DNA of 64,000 nt from Lachnospiraceae bacterium (lineage in GTDB: Bacteria > Bacillota > Clostridia > Lachnospirales > Lachnospiraceae). Under the pieces are notes generated by a model, which did not search any database, was not told where the DNA came from, and worked only from the letters and a program-made list of their open reading frames with translations. How positions within the stretch are numbered: position 1 is the stretch's first letter; the number at the start of each line of letters is the position of its first letter. Made by a program: the position numbers and the translations under genes. This document shows, one piece after another, positions 61,953-64,000 of the stretch. The DNA is taken from NCBI GenBank assembly GCA_014804365.1, contig JAAUZX010000051.1, forward strand, positions 1 through 64,000. Reading direction: 5' to 3'.

Positions 61953-62834
61953 ATGCCGATTATGAATAGCGACCATAACAATCATTGGTTAAATAGAATG
62001 TGGGAAATTTTCTGCCCTTTTCTCTTTTTTTTCGGTCTCTACATTGTGGTGTTTATTCTGCTCAGATCTTTATGCGAGGTGATCGTGGGAGGACTGGGGG
62101 AGGAATATCATGCAGGGAGTTTGGAGTACGAGGGGACGATGACTGAATTAGTCAGTGGACTGTCTATGCTGATCGGCGTTCTGCCGTTACTTCCGCTGCT
62201 GCGGCATGAGTTGAAGGAACATAAACAATCCGTTTATGGGAGCAGCATGACGACAGATAATACGAGCGGCGCAGAGAAACGTGCAGGAAGCGGAAAGTAC
62301 GGCATAACGGCAGTGCAGATAGTTCTCACGATCGTGCTTGCCGCGGCATCGTCTCTGGGACTCAATGTGTTACTTGCATTGACCGGAATAGTCGAATCCT
62401 CCGCAAGCTATCAGGATGTGGCCAGACAGCAGTATAGTGTCATGCTCGGTGCGGGTATGCTTCTGTTCGGATTAATTTCTCCGATTACGGAGGAGATCGT
62501 ATTCCGCGGGTTGATCTTTAACCGTATGAGGCGTTATTTCCCGCATGCGGCAGCAGTCGTCGCCTCCGGCGTATTGTTCGGAATCTATCATGGTAATCCG
62601 GTGCAGGCATTGTACGGCGGGTGCATGGGCATCCTGATGGCATACTTGTATGAGCGGATGCACAGCTTTGCCATCCCATGCCTGTTTCATGCCACAGCGA
62701 ATCTTATGGTGTACTCGATCGCCCAGAGTGCGGCTCTGCATGGGAGGCTTTTCACGGTGCCAGGCTGTGCTGTTCTGCTTGCCGGTTCTGCAATTTGCAT
62801 TGTTATTATCGAGAAGACAAGATTTCCTGAATGA
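61953..62834 (+). CDS. CPBP-family intramembrane metalloprotease-like protein
   Basis: A 293-residue membrane protein of the CPBP (Abi, Rce1-like) family. The active-site motifs are present: EExxxR in ITEEIVFRGLIF, FxxxH in FGIYHGNPVQ, and HxxxN in HATANLMVY. There are about seven membrane segments. Bacterial members are linked to processing or self-immunity of bacteriocin-like peptides in some species, though most have unknown targets. I chose ATG 61953 because AGGAAGG lies a few bases upstream; earlier in-frame codons lie before the terminator at 61811-61839. Its 3' end overlaps the convergent gene at 62806 by 29 bases. Confidence 0.85.
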   Translation: MPIMNSDHNNHWLNRMWEIFCPFLFFFGLYIVVFILLRSLCEVIVGGLGEEYHAGSLEYEGTMTELVSGLSMLIGVLPLLPLLRHELKEHKQSVYGSSMTTDNTSGAEKRAGSGKYGITAVQIVLTIVLAAASSLGLNVLLALTGIVESSASYQDVARQQYSVMLGAGMLLFGLISPITEEIVFRGLIFNRMRRYFPHAAAVVASGVLFGIYHGNPVQALYGGCMGILMAYLYERMHSFAIPCLFHATANLMVYSIAQSAALHGRLFTVPGCAVLLAGSAICIVIIEKTRFPE

Positions 62835-63180
62835 TCGTCAGGAACCAAAACTCTATCCCCAGCATGCTCACGCCTACTGTGAACAGATAATCTTCCGGCA
62901 GAGAGATCGTGTTCCTTCGGAGGAGGATATTGTTCCTGGTTGCTTTTCTTTTGGGAAAACGGTTTGCCAGTAGGAAGGCGCCGCTCACCACAAACCAAAA
63001 GATAAGTAAAAGTTTGCTGTTTTTTCTAAGTTCGGAGAACAGGACCAGACAGACATTCAGCGCAATGACGATGCCTATCAGCAAATATCTGACACGAACG
63101 TCAAGTTTAACTGCATAAATCTGCCACATGATGATAATAAAAAACACGAACATGATACCCAGTGAAAGTCCGCCCGTCAT
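62806..63180 (-). CDS. Small membrane protein of unknown function
   Basis: A 124-residue protein on the minus strand with about four hydrophobic segments and few charged residues apart from loops. It begins MTGGLSLGIMFVFFIIIMWQ. The start at plus-strand position 63180 is set by GGAGG five bases upstream on that strand (CGGAGGTACATT before ATG). No family is recognised. It converges with the CPBP gene, overlapping by 29 bases, and diverges from the gene at 63442. Confidence 0.7.
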   Translation of the reverse strand: MTGGLSLGIMFVFFIIIMWQIYAVKLDVRVRYLLIGIVIALNVCLVLFSELRKNSKLLLIFWFVVSGAFLLANRFPKRKATRNNILLRRNTISLPEDYLFTVGVSMLGIEFWFLTIIQEILSSR

Positions 63181-63235
63181 AATGTACCTCCGTAAATCTG
63201 AATGTAAAATTTTTTGTACGCTACTCCTGTCATTG

Positions 63236-63241
63236 ATTATA
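63236..63241 (-). promoter_or_regulatory. -10 box of small membrane protein gene
   Basis: On the minus strand this is TATAAT preceded by TGC, an extended -10 element; no clear -35 box is seen. It is about 60 bases before the start at 63180. Confidence 0.45.
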
Positions 63242-63280
63242 GCACTAATTCTACCGCCGCAGAGCAAAACATTTCGTGTA

Positions 63281-63309
63281 TTGACATGCAATTTCGGGCA
63301 TTTTATAAT
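63281..63309 (+). promoter_or_regulatory. Consensus promoter of MBL-fold gene
   Basis: TTGACA at 63281-63286 and TATAAT at 63304-63309 with exactly 17 bases between: a perfect match to the main sigma factor consensus. It lies about 135 bases before the start codon at 63442. Confidence 0.85.
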
Positions 63310-63385
63310 TTATGTATCATTGAGACGAACCGGATTATGCATTAAAAAGATGAAGACAGGAAAGCGGAAGACAGAATTGTTACAG

Positions 63386-63423
63386 CGGTCAATCCGAAAG
63401 AAGGGTTGACCGTTTGGCTTTTT
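63386..63423 (+). terminator. Hairpin with T tract before MBL-fold gene
   Basis: CGGTCAATCC (63386-63395) pairs with GGGTTGACCG (63403-63412), followed by TTTGGCTTTTT. It lies between a perfect promoter and the start codon, so it could be an attenuator that limits read-through. Confidence 0.65.
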
Positions 63424-63441
63424 CCCGGAAAAGAGGAGAAA

Positions 63442-64000
63442 ATGTATATCAAAGTATTGATGGAAGACACTTGCGGCAATCCGCAGTGTGAGTATGAGCA
63501 CGGTCTGAGTCTTTATATAGAAACTGAGAAGCACAGGATTCTCATGGACACGGGAGCGAGCGATAAGACATGGGAAAATGCCGGACGGTTAGGCGTGGAG
63601 TTATCGGATATAGACATCGTCGTGCTAAGCCACGGACATTACGACCATTCCGGAGGTCTGTTGTCTTTCCGGGATAGGAATCATGAGGCGGTCGTCTATA
63701 TGCAGAAAAGCGCGCTTTTCGACTATTATCATGATGAGCGTTATATCGGAATTGATAAAGCAATCGGCCGGATGCCGCGGGTGGAAAAGTTGTCCGGTGA
63801 CCTTGAGATTGACGGGGAGATATCCCTTTTTACAGGTATCACAGGCAGGAAGTTCTGGCCGCAGAGCAATATCGGGCTGTCGATGCGGGTAGACGGGAAG
63901 AACAGGCAGGATGAGTTCGGGCATGAGCAGTGCCTTGTGATACAAGGGATTCGGAAAGCATTGTTTTCCGGATGCGCACATAACGGCATTCTAAATGTTC
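63442..64000 (+). CDS. MBL-fold metallo-hydrolase, partial (runs off window)
   Basis: The gene starts at ATG 63442 after AAGAGGAG and stays open for 186 codons to the window end; it is truncated only by the window edge. The metal-binding motif HxHxDH is intact in VLSHGHYDHSGG (about residues 63-74), preceded by ILMDTGASD and followed by a region with SGCAHNGILN near the end. The arrangement (MDTGASD, HGHYDHSGG, GCAHNGI) is like that of MBL proteins related to the RFAP-synthase group; I only call it a metallo-hydrolase. A perfect promoter and a hairpin precede it. Confidence 0.85.
   Translation, partial: MYIKVLMEDTCGNPQCEYEHGLSLYIETEKHRILMDTGASDKTWENAGRLGVELSDIDIVVLSHGHYDHSGGLLSFRDRNHEAVVYMQKSALFDYYHDERYIGIDKAIGRMPRVEKLSGDLEIDGEISLFTGITGRKFWPQSNIGLSMRVDGKNRQDEFGHEQCLVIQGIRKALFSGCAHNGILNV

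Noticed and set aside
63128-63409. 93-codon ORF opposite the small membrane protein gene
   Set aside because: It lies antisense to a gene with a strong ribosome binding site and crosses a perfect promoter; a shadow reading frame.

Overview
The window looks like chromosomal DNA of an anaerobic, spore-forming Firmicute of the class Clostridia, most likely Lachnospiraceae. The reasons are an alpha/beta-type small acid-soluble spore protein, strong AGGAGG-type ribosome binding sites, the gene order tig-clpP-clpX-lon-ysxC, many large hybrid histidine kinases, and intergenic DNA full of palindromic repeats. I see no rRNA, tRNA, CRISPR array, transposase or phage genes. The assignment rests on gene content and style, not on a database match.

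Layout. 0.15-2.6 kb: small membrane and secreted proteins of unknown role. 2.7-17.8 kb: a cell-envelope block with a D-Ala-D-Ala carboxypeptidase, a membrane protein with an ABC-2 exporter, a coiled-coil membrane protein with a 36-bp tandem repeat, MoxR ATPase, DUF58 protein, a giant triple-VWA membrane protein and a two-TM ion channel with an RCK-like domain. 17.9-29.1 kb: a signalling island with three hybrid histidine kinases (each with two receivers), one free Hpt protein and one REC-HD-GYP protein. 29.2-35.7 kb: a maltodextrin-type ABC importer, 4-alpha-glucanotransferase and a LacI-family regulator, with an array of overlapping operator-like sites just downstream of the promoter. 35.7-36.1 kb: a CYTH protein on the minus strand. 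36.2-37.0 kb: a repeat-rich gene-free stretch. 37.0-41.5 kb: a second MoxR-DUF58 set, here with a membrane transglutaminase. 41.8-53.2 kb: housekeeping genes (DJ-1/PfpI, SASP, trigger factor, ClpP, ClpX, Lon, YsxC, AI-2E-family permease, 2-hydroxyacid dehydrogenase, VanZ, DUF308). 53.5-64 kb: an unknown protein, two HAD phosphatases, a MntA-HepT toxin-antitoxin pair, a BlaI-BlaR1-like pair with a large unusual sensor region, an MFS transporter behind a long leader, a CPBP protease-like protein and the start of a metallo-beta-lactamase-fold protein that runs off the end.

The strongest unexplained signals are outside genes. (1) A family of four roughly 140-160 bp palindromes (9467-9614, 36324-36485, 36591-36742 inverted, 53231-53367) shares a core, while the arms differ in sequence but stay complementary. 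(2) A second, roughly 127-nt family of two copies (10651-10777, 49504-49631) has three consecutive hairpins with compensatory changes; in the second copy the last hairpin covers the Shine-Dalgarno sequence and start codon of a permease gene. (3) A 35-bp hairpin family has two copies, upstream of two genes. (4) The MFS gene has a 450-nt leader with its own promoter, a 42-codon leader ORF, two segments perfectly complementary to the gene's SD region, and five 17-bp tandem repeats. (5) There is a 12-bp-period operator array before the sugar ABC operon. All structure and covariation statements come from hand pairing of the printed sequence; none was computed.
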